DNA of 64,000 nt from Pseudomonadota bacterium (GCA_023436885.1 JAEZHI010000040.1:186001-250000); one strand, 5' to 3'; positions 51,688 through 60,637 are shown, counted from the first letter of the stretch. The notes: a model not told the origin generated them from the letters alone. Numbers and translations are program-made.

Positions 51688-52716
51688 TCAGCCCGGAGCG
51701 CCGACATTCAATCTGGTCAGGATATCAGGCGTGTAGGGATCGGCCAGCGCCGCGTCCGGCTGGCTGACCGGCGTCTTCTGCGACGTCATCTTGGAAAGCC
51801 GCTCCGGCCCCTTGTCCTGCAGGATGGCACGGAAGGCCGGGTGCATGCCGCCATCGACATAGGACATGGCCGGCACCACCGGATTGGCGGCGGTGATGGC
51901 GGCGGCGGCCGCATCGTCCTTGGCCGCCTTCGCAGCAACGGCGGCGGTGAGCTCCGCGTCCGTCTCCAGCGGCGGACAGGGGGCGACCGGATCGACCGTG
52001 TCGTCGAGATTATTGGCGTTGAACACGTAGCGGCTGCCGCAATAGCCGACGCGCGGCTCCTTGCGCGTCAATTCGAAGGCATCGCTACCTTCCTTGAGGT
52101 TGCGCCAGAACGGCATGTTCGGGTCGTTGCGATGCAGGGCGAGGTTGGCCGGCGTCATGCGGAAGGGTAGCGCCTCCACCTGGAAGGCCGGCTGACCGCC
52201 CCGGAAAGCCTCACGCGCTAGCGCATAGATCTCGAAGGCCGCATCGTCGGTCATCGCGTAGCAGCCACGCGACGAGCAGGCGCCGTGGATCATCAGGTAG
52301 GAGCCTTGATAGCCGAGCGCCGCCTCCAGCCGGTTGGGAAAACCGAGATTGAAGGAGAGGTAATAGCGGCTGTCCGGGTTCATCTGGCGCTGGGCGATGG
52401 TGTAGAAGCCCTCCGGCGTCTGGCGGTCGCCATCCACCTTCTTCGGCCCGAGCTTTCCCGACCAGCGACAGATCGGATAGGTCTTCAGAAGAACGTAGCG
52501 GCCCGTGCGGTCCATCTTCCAGAGTTCGAGCTCGCTCTCCTGCTTGAACACGCGGATCAGGATCGGCGAGGAGAGCCCGAGGCCACGGCTGGTCATTTCC
52601 TGGACGAGCTTGGGCGGCACCGGCCGCTCCGAGCGCTTGAGGTCGTCGCCGAACAGCGCGCAGCCGGAGAGAACCGCCATGGCGCCAAGAAGAAACGCGG
52701 CCGAACGCAATTTCAC
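51688..52716 (-). CDS. L,D-transpeptidase family lipoprotein
   Basis: A 342-residue envelope protein. The N-terminus is a lipoprotein signal (AVLSGC, Cys19). A YkuD catalytic domain occupies residues about 50-190, with the active-site pattern HGACSSRGCYAM holding His and the nucleophile Cys. The C-terminal 140 residues are low-complexity, rich in Ala and Asp. The fold branch resembles YafK, so the enzyme may cut or form links between peptidoglycan and other envelope partners rather than 3-3 cross-links. The start is a GTG with AAAGG upstream. Confidence 0.85.
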   Translation of the reverse strand: MKLRSAAFLLGAMAVLSGCALFGDDLKRSERPVPPKLVQEMTSRGLGLSSPILIRVFKQESELELWKMDRTGRYVLLKTYPICRWSGKLGPKKVDGDRQTPEGFYTIAQRQMNPDSRYYLSFNLGFPNRLEAALGYQGSYLMIHGACSSRGCYAMTDDAAFEIYALAREAFRGGQPAFQVEALPFRMTPANLALHRNDPNMPFWRNLKEGSDAFELTRKEPRVGYCGSRYVFNANNLDDTVDPVAPCPPLETDAELTAAVAAKAAKDDAAAAAITAANPVVPAMSYVDGGMHPAFRAILQDKGPERLSKMTSQKTPVSQPDAALADPYTPDILTRLNVGAPG

Positions 52717-52824
52717 GGAAACAAGCCTTTCATCGAGCCGGGCGCTCTGCGGGGCCCGGCACCCTCAGCGAGACGCGCTACTCCAGTTGCGGGTGATTTG
52801 GCAACCGTTCTTACCCCTAAACGG

Positions 52825-53121
52825 TCAGGCCGCCTCGCACGGCTGGATATGATCGAGTACCTCGGCCATACCTACAGCTTCCGCCGAGAGATCGTATTTC
52901 GACTGCAGGTTCATGAACCATTGCGGATCGAAGGCCAGGAAGCGCCCGAGCCGCAAGGCGATGTCCGCCGAGATCCCCCGGCGGCCGCAGCAAATCTCGT
53001 CAATGCGGCTCTGGGGAACACCGATCGCCCTGGCCAGCTCCGCACCGGAGAGTCCCAGCGGCTCCAGGAACTCCTGCCTGAGGACGATGCCGGGATGCGG
53101 CAACGAAACTTCGCGTAGCAT
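52825..53121 (-). CDS. HigA-family antitoxin / XRE regulator
   Basis: A 98-residue HigA (VapI) type DNA-binding antitoxin: HPGIVLRQEFLEPLGLSGAELA, then IGVPQSRIDEICCGRRGISADIALRLGRFL is the XRE helix-turn-helix. AGGAGG lies 7 bp before the ATG. The gene that should precede it, a HigB toxin, is absent; instead a HicB-like gene ends 39 bp upstream in the same direction. It may be an orphan regulator. Confidence 0.85.
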   Translation of the reverse strand: MLREVSLPHPGIVLRQEFLEPLGLSGAELARAIGVPQSRIDEICCGRRGISADIALRLGRFLAFDPQWFMNLQSKYDLSAEAVGMAEVLDHIQPCEAA

Positions 53122-53160
53122 GCTCGTGCCTCCTGATGGCGCGGCCGGATGAGGATTTCG

Positions 53161-53550
53161 TCAAACGCCCAGGCTGGCGCGGATGACCTCGGCGATCTTT
53201 TCCGAACGGCTGGTGCCGCTCGCCTTGGCAGCACGATCCAGCGCTGCGAGCAGGTGCTCGTTGAGACTGATCTGCAGCGGGACCGACTTGCCGGGCAGAT
53301 CGACGGGTACCGCCGCGATGATCGCTTCCTCGCAACGCTCCATCCGGCGGATGTCATCGGCCGTCCGAAGCATCGGAATGGTCTGGTTCGTCTCGCCCAG
53401 GCTCTTGATATGGGCGGCCAGCGCCGCGGTGCCCCGGGCGATCGCGTCGTTGAGGTTGGTGGCAGCCGAGACGCAGCCCGGGAAGTCCGGGAAGGAAACG
53501 CCGAAAATGCTGTTCTTTTCTTCGTGAATGAGCGCGACAGCGTAGGCCAT
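53161..53550 (-). CDS. HicB-family antitoxin-like protein
   Basis: A 129-residue HicB-type protein. The N-terminal partial RNase-H-like fold reads MAYAVALIHEEKNSIFGVSFPDFPGC, with the F-P-D-x-P-G-C turn typical of the family; the C-terminal 40 residues form a ribbon-helix-helix (VPLQISLNEHLLAALDRAAKAS; SRSEKIAEVIRASL). GGAGG lies 5 bp before the ATG. No HicA toxin gene (about 60 residues) is visible on either side. It is the first gene of a pair with the HigA-like gene. Confidence 0.82.
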   Translation of the reverse strand: MAYAVALIHEEKNSIFGVSFPDFPGCVSAATNLNDAIARGTAALAAHIKSLGETNQTIPMLRTADDIRRMERCEEAIIAAVPVDLPGKSVPLQISLNEHLLAALDRAAKASGTSRSEKIAEVIRASLGV

Positions 53551-53789
53551 GTGAGCCTCCGTTAAGGAAGGGGGGATGTTCACGTGGAGTGGCTTTGGAC
53601 GAGGAGCTGACAGCGCACGCTCCCTCGCCAACCGAGGATCTCGAACCAGGGACGGCGCGCCCGGTCTCGGCCCGAGAGTGTTAACGGTCGCAAAACAAGG
53701 TAAACGAATTATTAATATGAGGCCAGCGCTCAAATATTTTGCCAATCGAGCCGACGCGGCAATGCGTTGGTTGCCGCGCGTTTCAGGCT

Positions 53790-54437
53790 TCAGTCCTTGG
53801 CGCCATAATAGGCCATGAACACGTCGAGCCCATTGTCGACGATCCGCTCGGCGTCCTTGCCCGTCGGCCGGAGCTGACAGCCGAACAGCGATTTCTTCAT
53901 CACCTCCGACGTGCAGAGCGCGATGAAATGATGCGCCGCAACCTCGGGATCGCAAGGCTTCAGGCGGCCCGTCTCGACGGCTTCGCGGAACACCTCGGTG
54001 AGGCGCGTGGTGCCACGCTCGGCACCGGCGCGGAAGAACATGGCGCCGACGGAGGGAAACTTCTCTACCGCGCCGACGACCATGCGGATGGTCGACATGT
54101 GGTTCTCGTCGGTCAGATGCTCGTTGAAGCTGATGGCAAAGGCGCGCAGGTTCTCGCGGAAGCTTTCCGCCTTGGGCTGGAAGGCATCGAGCGCGGCGGC
54201 CAGCTCACGCTTCTCGTCGGTGATCAGCTCGGCGAACAGCTCGTCCTTGTTGGTGAAGTACACATAGAGGGTACCCTTGGAGACGCCGGCCGCCTTGGCG
54301 ATACCGTCCATCGAGGCGCCTTCGTATCCCTTGGCACGGAATACCTCGCGAGCTCCGTCAAGAATTTGCCGACGTTTCTCGCTATCGTGACCTTCCATAC
54401 CGGCCGTTTCAGCGGGCCGCGCTGCAATCTTGCTCAT
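53790..54437 (-). CDS. TetR/AcrR family repressor of the EmrAB-type pump
   Basis: A 215-residue regulator. The helix-turn-helix is about residues 20-65 (RRQILDGAREVFRAKGYEGASM; IAKAAGVSKGTLYVYFTNKDELF). The C-domain (DPEVAAHHFIALCTSEVMKKSLFG) is of the AefR type. The ATG at 54437 has AGGGG just upstream; a GTG at 54464 is possible. It is divergent from an HlyD/DHA2 efflux operon, with a perfect 19-bp palindrome at 54614-54632. Confidence 0.9.
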   Translation of the reverse strand: MSKIAARPAETAGMEGHDSEKRRQILDGAREVFRAKGYEGASMDGIAKAAGVSKGTLYVYFTNKDELFAELITDEKRELAAALDAFQPKAESFRENLRAFAISFNEHLTDENHMSTIRMVVGAVEKFPSVGAMFFRAGAERGTTRLTEVFREAVETGRLKPCDPEVAAHHFIALCTSEVMKKSLFGCQLRPTGKDAERIVDNGLDVFMAYYGAKD

Positions 54438-54612
54438 CAACCCCTGCCTCGCGGCGTGATTCACCCGCGTTGTTTCATTGTCGGCGCCCTAAGCTCGGGA
54501 TTCCATGCTGCCTTTGGCGATCGGTCTTCACGGGCGCTCTCGCAAGCGATCACATTTTGCTGAGAGTGCCTCCTAGAAGAGGGAATCGTCAACCAAGCAT
54601 CACTACCTGCTA

Positions 54613-54641
54613 TTGACCGAACGGTTCGGTCATGAGATAAC
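54613..54641 (+). promoter_or_regulatory. TetR operator within the efflux promoter
   Basis: TGACCGAAC-g-GTTCGGTCA (54614-54632) is a perfect palindrome. It starts inside a -35 box TTGACC (54613-54618), and GATAAC follows 17 bp later (54636-54641). A bound repressor would block the -35 region of the emrA-type gene. The rest of the 309-bp spacer has nothing else recognisable. Confidence 0.8.
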
Positions 54642-54746
54642 ACTTTCGACGGTCAGGAACAATACTGACCAATACGAATTCTATGGGCGCCGGTTCGTGG
54701 CGCAGTCCCCTTCGGCAGGACCGGCGGTGGACAAATGGAGATCCAA

Positions 54747-55970
54747 ATGGCCAAGCGCGAAGCGAACGCCGCTCACGAGAGCGACGGCTCGGAAGCCACC
54801 GTCACTCAAATCCGCCCGGCCGCCGAGGCCGCGCCTCAGCGCGTCCAGGAAGCGCCCAGCGCCCCGCAGCAGCCGGCCGCTCCGACTGCCAAGGCTGCGC
54901 CCGAGGCACCCGCCAAGAAGAAGGGCAGCATCGTCAGCCGTGTCATCCTGGTTGGCCTGCTCGGCGCCGCCGCCTGGTTCGGCGGCAAGTATGGCTATGA
55001 GTGGTGGATCGACGGTCGCTTCCTCATCACCACGGACGACGCCTATGTCGCCGCTGACATCACCACGTTGGCCGCCAAGGCCACCGGCTACATCACCGAC
55101 GTGATGGTGGCCGACAATCAGGTGGTGAAGAAGGGCGACCTGATCGCCCGCATCGACAGCGGCGACTACACCATTGCCGTGGCCCAGGCGCAGAACGCCA
55201 TCGTCGGCAACAATGCGACGATCGCCCGCATCGACAAGCAGATCGCTGCCGGCGAGGCGCAGGTCGCCCAGGCCAAGGCCGGCGTTGCCTCCGCCGAAGC
55301 GACGCTGGAGTCCAAGGACATCGACTTCAATCGCCAGTCGACGCTGGTGACCAGCAAGGTTTCGGCCCAGTCGCAGCTCGACGACGCCCGTACCGCCCGC
55401 GATGCCGCCCGTGCCTCGCTGGAGGCCTCCCAGGCGGCGGTCACCGTCGCCGAGGCCAACATCGACGTGCTGAAGGCTCAGAAGGCCGAGGCCGAGGCCA
55501 CCGGCAAGACGCTGCAGACCGCCCTCGACAAGGCCAACCGCGACCTCTCCTTCACCGAGATCCGCGCGCCGGTCGATGGCGTGCTCGGCAACAAGGCCTT
55601 CGAGGTCGGCACCTATGTGACGCCCGGCCAGCAGCTGGCTTCGCTGGTTGCCACCGGCAGCGCCCATATCGAGGCCAACTACAAGGAAACGCAGCTCGCC
55701 AAGCTGGTTCCGGGCGAGACCGTGCGCATCACCGTCGACGCCATGGACAACGAGGAGACGATCCTCGGCACCGTCGACAGCCTGTCGCCGGCCACCGGCT
55801 CGGTGTTCAGCCTCTTGCCGGCCAATAACGCCACCGGCAACTTCACCAAGGTGGTGCAGCGCCTGCCGGTCCGCATCTCGGTGCCGGCCGACGTGGCGGC
55901 CAGCGGCAAGCTTCGCCCGGGCCTCTCCGTCGTGGTCTCCGCCGACCCGCGCACCGTGAACGCCCACTAA
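54747..55970 (+). CDS. HlyD/EmrA-type membrane fusion protein
   Basis: A 407-residue adaptor of the EmrA class. An Ala/Pro-rich cytoplasmic leader (residues 1-60) precedes one membrane helix (about 63-83). The periplasmic part has TTDDAYVAADITTLAAKATGYI, an Ala/Gln-rich coiled-coil hairpin (about 140-265) and the second lipoyl half IRAPVDGVLGNKAFEVGTYV. GGAG 6 bp upstream supports the ATG at 54747; the one at 54735 is a close alternative. It is the first gene of the operon and should carry drugs or acids from the DHA2 pump across the periplasm. Confidence 0.88.
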   Translation: MAKREANAAHESDGSEATVTQIRPAAEAAPQRVQEAPSAPQQPAAPTAKAAPEAPAKKKGSIVSRVILVGLLGAAAWFGGKYGYEWWIDGRFLITTDDAYVAADITTLAAKATGYITDVMVADNQVVKKGDLIARIDSGDYTIAVAQAQNAIVGNNATIARIDKQIAAGEAQVAQAKAGVASAEATLESKDIDFNRQSTLVTSKVSAQSQLDDARTARDAARASLEASQAAVTVAEANIDVLKAQKAEAEATGKTLQTALDKANRDLSFTEIRAPVDGVLGNKAFEVGTYVTPGQQLASLVATGSAHIEANYKETQLAKLVPGETVRITVDAMDNEETILGTVDSLSPATGSVFSLLPANNATGNFTKVVQRLPVRISVPADVAASGKLRPGLSVVVSADPRTVNAH

Positions 55971-56013
55971 GGTCAGGGCCCACCAAGATCAGGGCCCACC
56001 AAGATCAGGACGG
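55971..56013. repeat. 16-bp tandem repeat, about 2.6 copies
   Basis: G-(G/A)-TCAGGGCCCACCAA is repeated at 55971-55986 and 55987-56002 with a third partial copy after 56003. It starts at the emrA-type stop codon. Confidence 0.75.
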
Positions 56014-56036
56014 CCGATCCCATCGGGGACCGGCCG
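56011..56036 (+). other. Intercistronic hairpin between the adaptor and pump genes
   Basis: CGGCCG-a-TCCC-atcg-GGGA-c-CGGCCG is a 10-bp stem with one mismatch and a 4-nt loop and no T-run. It may modulate expression of the pump relative to the adaptor. Confidence 0.5.
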
Positions 56037-56110
56037 CCTCACAATCTCGAACCGACCGGCTTGCGCGCCCTCCCCGCGCACCCTCGGCCGAAAGCCATCG
56101 GTCACCTCCC

Positions 56111-57676
56111 ATGTCAGCCATCTCTCCGGCCGCCGCCGGTACCGCCTTCACGACACGTCGCCTGTTCACCTTCATCTGCATGGTGTTCGGCATGTTCATG
56201 GCGATCCTGGACATCCAGATCGTCTCGGCGTCGCTCAGCGAGATTCAGGCCGGCCTCGGAGCTGCCAACGATGAAATCTCCTGGGTCCAGACCTCCTATC
56301 TGATCGCCGAAGTGATCATGATCCCGCTGTCGGGCTACCTGTCGCGCATGATCTCGACGCGCTGGATGTTCGTCATCGCCGCCGGCGGCTTCACCTTTTC
56401 TTCGATGATGTGCGCCTTCGCCACGTCGATCAACGACATGATCGTGTGGCGCGCCCTGCAGGGCTTCATCGGCGGCGGCATGATCCCCACGGTGTTCGCC
56501 TCGGCCTATACCATCTTCCCGCGCAACAAGATGGGCCTGGTGACGCCGATCATCGGCCTCGTCGCCACGCTGGCGCCGACCATCGGCCCCACCGTTGGCG
56601 GCTATCTCACCGAGCTGTTCTCCTGGCACTGGCTGTTCCTGGTCAACATCCTGCCCGGCATCTTCGTGACGGCAACCAGCTATTTCCTGATCGATTTCGA
56701 CGAGCCGGACTTCAGCCTGTTCAAGGTGTTCGACTGGTGGGGTCTCGCCGCCATGGCCGCCTTTCTGGGATCGATGGAATATGTGCTGGAGGAAGGCCCC
56801 AGCAAGGACTGGCTGCAGGACGATCGCATCGCCTTCCTGACCGCCGTGATGACGATCGCAGGCATCGTGTTCTTCTTCCGGGCGCTCACCCGGAAAAACC
56901 CGATCGTCGACCTCAAGGCCTTTACCAACCGCAACTTCTCTTTCGGCAGCGCCTTCTCCTTCTGCCTCGGCATCGGTCTTTACGGCCTTACCTATCTCTA
57001 TCCCCTCTATCTCGCGCGCATCCGCGGCTTTTCGGCGCTGCAGATCGGTGAGACCATGTTCGTCTCCGGCATCGGCATGCTGATTGCCGCGCCGATCGCC
57101 GGTCGCCTGGCGACCAAGCTCGATCCGCGCGTCATGATGGGCATGGGCTTCCTCGGCGTCGCCACCGCCACCTGGCTGTCCACCGGCTTTACCGCCGATT
57201 GGGATTTCTGGGAGCTGTTCTGGCCGCAGATCTTCCGTGGCGTGTTCATGATGATCTCCATGATCCCGATCAACAACATCGCGCTCGGCACGCTGCCACC
57301 GTCGGAAATGAAGAACGCCTCCGGCCTCTTCAACCTCACCCGCAACCTCGGCGGCGCCGTCGGCCTGGCCCTGATCAACCAGATCATGACCAACCGCTCC
57401 GACCTGCATTTCGACCGGCTGCGCGAGGCGGTCAGCATCGCCAACGCCACCGCCACCTCGACGATCGACAACATGACGCACGCCCTGTCGGAACTCGGCA
57501 GCAACGCCCATCTTGCAGCTGTATCCCGGGTCACCGCGATGGCCCAGCAGCAATCGACCATCATGTCCTTCAACGACATCTTCCAGCTGCTGACGCTGAT
57601 CTTCCTGGCCTTGGTGCTTGCTCTGCCCTTCGTCAAGAAACCGGCCGCCCAGGGCGGCGGTGGCGGTGGGCACTGA
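56111..57676 (+). CDS. DHA2-family MFS efflux pump (EmrB/QacA type)
   Basis: A 521-residue 14-helix drug/proton antiporter. Motif D1 is seen after helix 1 (MAILDIQIVSASLSEIQAGL), WVQTSYLIAEVIMIPLSGYL is typical of EmrB helix 2, and motif C (GLVATLAPTIGPTVGGYL) is the antiporter signature in helix 5. The C-terminus is an odd run of Gly ending in His. With the upstream HlyD adaptor it forms an EmrAB-like tripartite exporter; the outer-membrane partner is elsewhere. The start has only a weak ribosome site. Confidence 0.91.
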   Translation: MSAISPAAAGTAFTTRRLFTFICMVFGMFMAILDIQIVSASLSEIQAGLGAANDEISWVQTSYLIAEVIMIPLSGYLSRMISTRWMFVIAAGGFTFSSMMCAFATSINDMIVWRALQGFIGGGMIPTVFASAYTIFPRNKMGLVTPIIGLVATLAPTIGPTVGGYLTELFSWHWLFLVNILPGIFVTATSYFLIDFDEPDFSLFKVFDWWGLAAMAAFLGSMEYVLEEGPSKDWLQDDRIAFLTAVMTIAGIVFFFRALTRKNPIVDLKAFTNRNFSFGSAFSFCLGIGLYGLTYLYPLYLARIRGFSALQIGETMFVSGIGMLIAAPIAGRLATKLDPRVMMGMGFLGVATATWLSTGFTADWDFWELFWPQIFRGVFMMISMIPINNIALGTLPPSEMKNASGLFNLTRNLGGAVGLALINQIMTNRSDLHFDRLREAVSIANATATSTIDNMTHALSELGSNAHLAAVSRVTAMAQQQSTIMSFNDIFQLLTLIFLALVLALPFVKKPAAQGGGGGGH

Positions 57677-57708
57677 AGGATAGCTCGCCGATTGGCTTGG
57701 AAACCCGC

Positions 57709-58278
57709 CTAAACGGCGCCGAGGAAGCGTAGCATCCGCTCCCACGTTTCTTCGGCCGCCGCCGCGTTATAGTCGGCGAGGCTGGGATCGGTGTAGAAAT
57801 GACCGGCGCCGGGATAGATGAAGAGTTCGGCGGCCGTGCCGGCCAGCTCCGCCGCCATTTGCCATCGCCTGAGATCTTCCCTGGTCCAGAAATCGTCGTG
57901 CTCGCCGATGTGCAGCTGCGCCCTGAAGCCCGGAACATTTTTTACGCCCCGCAGTTCCGCCGGAGCGTGAAGCAGCAACGCGGCCCTGGTCTCAGGACGC
58001 TCGGGCAGGACCGCCCCCACCACGCCACAGCCCATCGAGAAGCCGACAAGAACCGTCGAGGCGGGCAGATCCGCAAGAGCGGCCCGTGCCCGCTGGCAGA
58101 TGCGGTCCCAGCCGATCTCCTCCATCAGCTTCATGCCATGGTCGATGGTGTCGGCAATCGCGCCGTCGTAAAGATCCGGCGCCGCCACGCTATGCCCTGC
58201 CGCGCGCAGCCGCTCGGCGGCGGCAAGCTCCACCGGCCTGAGGCCGAGAACCGAGTGGAAGAGAACCACCGAAGCCAT
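57709..58278 (-). CDS. Dienelactone hydrolase family protein (serine type)
   Basis: A 189-residue alpha/beta hydrolase of the dienelactone hydrolase family. The elbow reads VGFSMGCG, so the nucleophile is Ser where classical dienelactone hydrolases have Cys; Asp in IGEHDDFW and His in PGAGHFY complete the triad. GGGAGGG before the ATG at 58278 sets the start. It converges on the emrB-type gene with 32 bp between stops. The substrate is unknown; a lactone or ester is expected. Confidence 0.82.
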   Translation of the reverse strand: MASVVLFHSVLGLRPVELAAAERLRAAGHSVAAPDLYDGAIADTIDHGMKLMEEIGWDRICQRARAALADLPASTVLVGFSMGCGVVGAVLPERPETRAALLLHAPAELRGVKNVPGFRAQLHIGEHDDFWTREDLRRWQMAAELAGTAAELFIYPGAGHFYTDPSLADYNAAAAEETWERMLRFLGAV

Positions 58279-58669
58279 CGTCCGCCCTCCCGCTTCGGCC
58301 CGGGCGGAGGCTGCCTCCTCAGGCGCCGCCCAGAACCGAAAAGCATTCCTGACACTTTGCATGGCAGCCAGCGCGGTTGTCCATGCAGCCTTCGGTCAGG
58401 TTGCCCTCGGGATTGGCATCGCGGTCGTCACGCCGTGAAGCAGGCGCCCCCTCCGACATTCGGCCGGCCATGGTTCGAAGCGGACGGCTCGGCCTCGGTG
58501 GAATCAAATCATCTGTGTCTCCTCTTGACGATTTGCCGGCTGCGATGGATGACGCCTCTACCGCGCGCGGCAGCAATGCGACAATCGCATTGTGTCGATG
58601 GGCAGCCCGCGCAATCCTGCTACGGCACCAACAATCGCGCCTGACCGGTAGAGCCTAGGAAGCCTTAAT
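58279..58669. other. Spacer without a supported gene
   Basis: An open frame on the minus strand (58319-58576) ends in a Cys-rich stretch, AGCHAKCQECFSVLGGA, but has no ribosome site, an unusual composition and no recognisable family. I treat it as non-coding. The AraC-type gene's promoter must lie in the last part. Confidence 0.4.
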
Positions 58670-59578
58670 ATGGATCGCGAAGAGGCTACCGTCGCGACGG
58701 AGCTGGCGCAACGGATCGAGGTGGCGACGTCCGGGGCCGCGACGATCGATACCACGATCCCGGGCCTTCGCCTCTCTTGGCTCACGACGCCGTTGCCGCC
58801 GACGAGCTATCTCTACGGCCCAAGCCTTTGCATGTGCCTGCGTGGCGGAAAGCAGATCGGCCTCTCCGATCGGAGCGTTGTGCACCCGCCCGGCTCCTTT
58901 CTTCTCACGGCGATGCAAATGCCGATCATCGTCTCGATTGAGAAGGCCTCGACACGCGCGCCCTACGTCGGGGCTCAACTGGCGCTGGATATTGACGTCG
59001 CGCGTGAGGTGATCGGCAAGATCGACGCAGCCCCCGTCCCCCAGGATGCGCCAGGTCCAGGCATGATGATCGGCAGGCTGACAGAACCGCTTCTGGTGGC
59101 GCTCCTCCGACTCGTTCGATTGATGGAGACCCCCGATGACATCCCGGTGATGGGCGATCTGATCCAACGCGAAATCATCTACCGCGTGGCATCGGGCCCG
59201 AGTGGGGCATGGCTTCGCGACATCGTCCGCCTCGGCTCAGCCGGCCACCGCGTCGCGCGGGCGATTGCGTGGCTGAGGGAGCATTATTCCGAAAGCTTGA
59301 GCATCGAGACGCTGGCCAGAGAAGCGGGCATGGGCGTCTCGACGCTGCATCGGCACTTTCGGCAGTTCACGGCCACGAGCCCGATCCAGTATCAGAAGAG
59401 ACTGCGGCTTCATGCTGCGCGGCGCCTGTTGCTCACCGAGGACGTGGATGCGGCAACGGCTGCCGTTCTCGTCGGATACGAAAGCGTGAGCCAGTTCAAT
59501 CGCGAGTATCGGCGCCTTTTTGGCAAGCCTCCGCGACGCGACACGGACAGTCTAAGGCTCAGGCGCGACCATCTGTAG
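58670..59578 (+). CDS. AraC-family transcriptional regulator
   Basis: A 302-residue regulator with an N-terminal AraC_N cupin-like domain (SLCMCLRGGKQIGLSDRS; YVGAQLALDIDVAREVI) and a C-terminal pair of helix-turn-helices (SIETLAREAGMGVSTLHRHFRQF; AAVLVGYESVSQFNREYRRLFG). It belongs to the YqhC-like branch, whose members control aldehyde or oxidoreductase genes. An AGGAA site precedes the ATG. No target gene lies directly beside it on the divergent side; the ketopantoate-reductase-like gene converges from downstream. Confidence 0.88.
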   Translation: MDREEATVATELAQRIEVATSGAATIDTTIPGLRLSWLTTPLPPTSYLYGPSLCMCLRGGKQIGLSDRSVVHPPGSFLLTAMQMPIIVSIEKASTRAPYVGAQLALDIDVAREVIGKIDAAPVPQDAPGPGMMIGRLTEPLLVALLRLVRLMETPDDIPVMGDLIQREIIYRVASGPSGAWLRDIVRLGSAGHRVARAIAWLREHYSESLSIETLAREAGMGVSTLHRHFRQFTATSPIQYQKRLRLHAARRLLLTEDVDAATAAVLVGYESVSQFNREYRRLFGKPPRRDTDSLRLRRDHL

Positions 59579-59626
59579 ATGCGTTGGGCTGACTTGGGCG
59601 CCGCCGCGGACCAGCCCGACGCGGGA

Positions 59627-60637
59627 TCAGCGCCACAGGCTGAGGATTTCCTTGACCGCGCTCATATCCCGGCCTTCGCTTTCGCCTTGCTCGATGCATC
59701 CGGCAAGAAGCAGCTTATCGGCATCCTTGACTTTGTCGCCATGGTGGTAGGCATTAAACGCCTGCCAATCGAGCGGTAGCGAAGCCGCCTCCATGGCCTT
59801 CCACATGGCGAGCAGTCTGTCACCACTCATCTCCGCGGCAGCCTTCTGACCAGCCTCGCCATGTTCTGCGAGCCCTTGGATCTGACGGACCGCCTCGATG
59901 GTGAGCGCCCATAGTTTTCCGGCGCTGACGAAGCCTTCAGCTGGAGGCCAGCCGAGCAGTTCGCTCAGCGCGAAGACCGGGAAGATCTGCCGGCTTTGAA
60001 GTGCGAACAGCTCCGGCGGCACAACAAAGCACTTGGCAATGCCGCATCGATCGAAGACCTTCGCGAAGCGGCGTGCGGCAGCGTTGCGGTCTTCGATCGC
60101 GAACCCGCCTTCGCTGACATGGCGGAATGCGTAATCCGACGTCATCAGCGCCTCCCGGTCGGTCGGTGCGTGCAGGGGTAGCGCCGCCCCCGCAACCTTG
60201 TGGCCGAGGAGCCCGAGCCGTCCGGTCACGACCCGGTCGTCCGGCAGACCGGTCAGCTGGATCGCCAGATCGCGCAGACCGAGCCCCATGCTGCCGACAA
60301 TGAGCACCGTCGCCTTGTCTCTGATGGCGGCGCCAATGCCGACGAGCAGGCTCCGCCCGTCCTCACTGCGGAGCCCCGCCCCATCAAGGCATAGGATGAC
60401 GAACTCATAGTCTTGCCTCGCCAACTCGGACGGTCGTGCCAGCACGCCGAACCCACCGAGAACCGGTGTAGTCGCATCATCGTAGGAGTAGAGCCGATAC
60501 TGAGTGGGCATCTTTGCCACCCGGGAGGGCCTGACCAGGAAATCAACCTCGATGTTCGCTGCAGACAGATGATAGGCCGTTAGGACCCCCATCGCTCCGG
60601 CCCCAACAATCGCAATCCGCGTCACCTGTTGTTCCAT
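59627..60637 (-). CDS. Ketopantoate reductase (PanE/ApbA) family protein
   Basis: A 336-residue NADP-dependent reductase. The N-terminal Rossmann motif is GAGAMG (residues 11-16 or so), and the C-terminal helical domain contains FALSELLGWPPAEG and KAAAEMSGDRLL, but the conserved catalytic Lys and the E-x-D-x-x-N substrate motif of true PanE are not clear. It may therefore act on another 2-oxo acid. GGTGA lies 5 bp before the ATG at 60637; a GTG at 60646 is possible. It converges with the AraC-type gene. Confidence 0.75.
   Translation of the reverse strand: MEQQVTRIAIVGAGAMGVLTAYHLSAANIEVDFLVRPSRVAKMPTQYRLYSYDDATTPVLGGFGVLARPSELARQDYEFVILCLDGAGLRSEDGRSLLVGIGAAIRDKATVLIVGSMGLGLRDLAIQLTGLPDDRVVTGRLGLLGHKVAGAALPLHAPTDREALMTSDYAFRHVSEGGFAIEDRNAAARRFAKVFDRCGIAKCFVVPPELFALQSRQIFPVFALSELLGWPPAEGFVSAGKLWALTIEAVRQIQGLAEHGEAGQKAAAEMSGDRLLAMWKAMEAASLPLDWQAFNAYHHGDKVKDADKLLLAGCIEQGESEGRDMSAVKEILSLWR

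Noticed and set aside
53590..53700. tRNA-like stretch: on the minus strand a GGTTCGAGATCC resembling a T-arm.
   Set aside because: No matching T-stem, anticodon arm or acceptor stem can be drawn around it.
58319..58576. Minus-strand open frame ending in a Cys-rich peptide, possibly a small metal-binding protein.
   Set aside because: No ribosome site, Arg/Ser-rich chance-like N-terminus and no recognised family.
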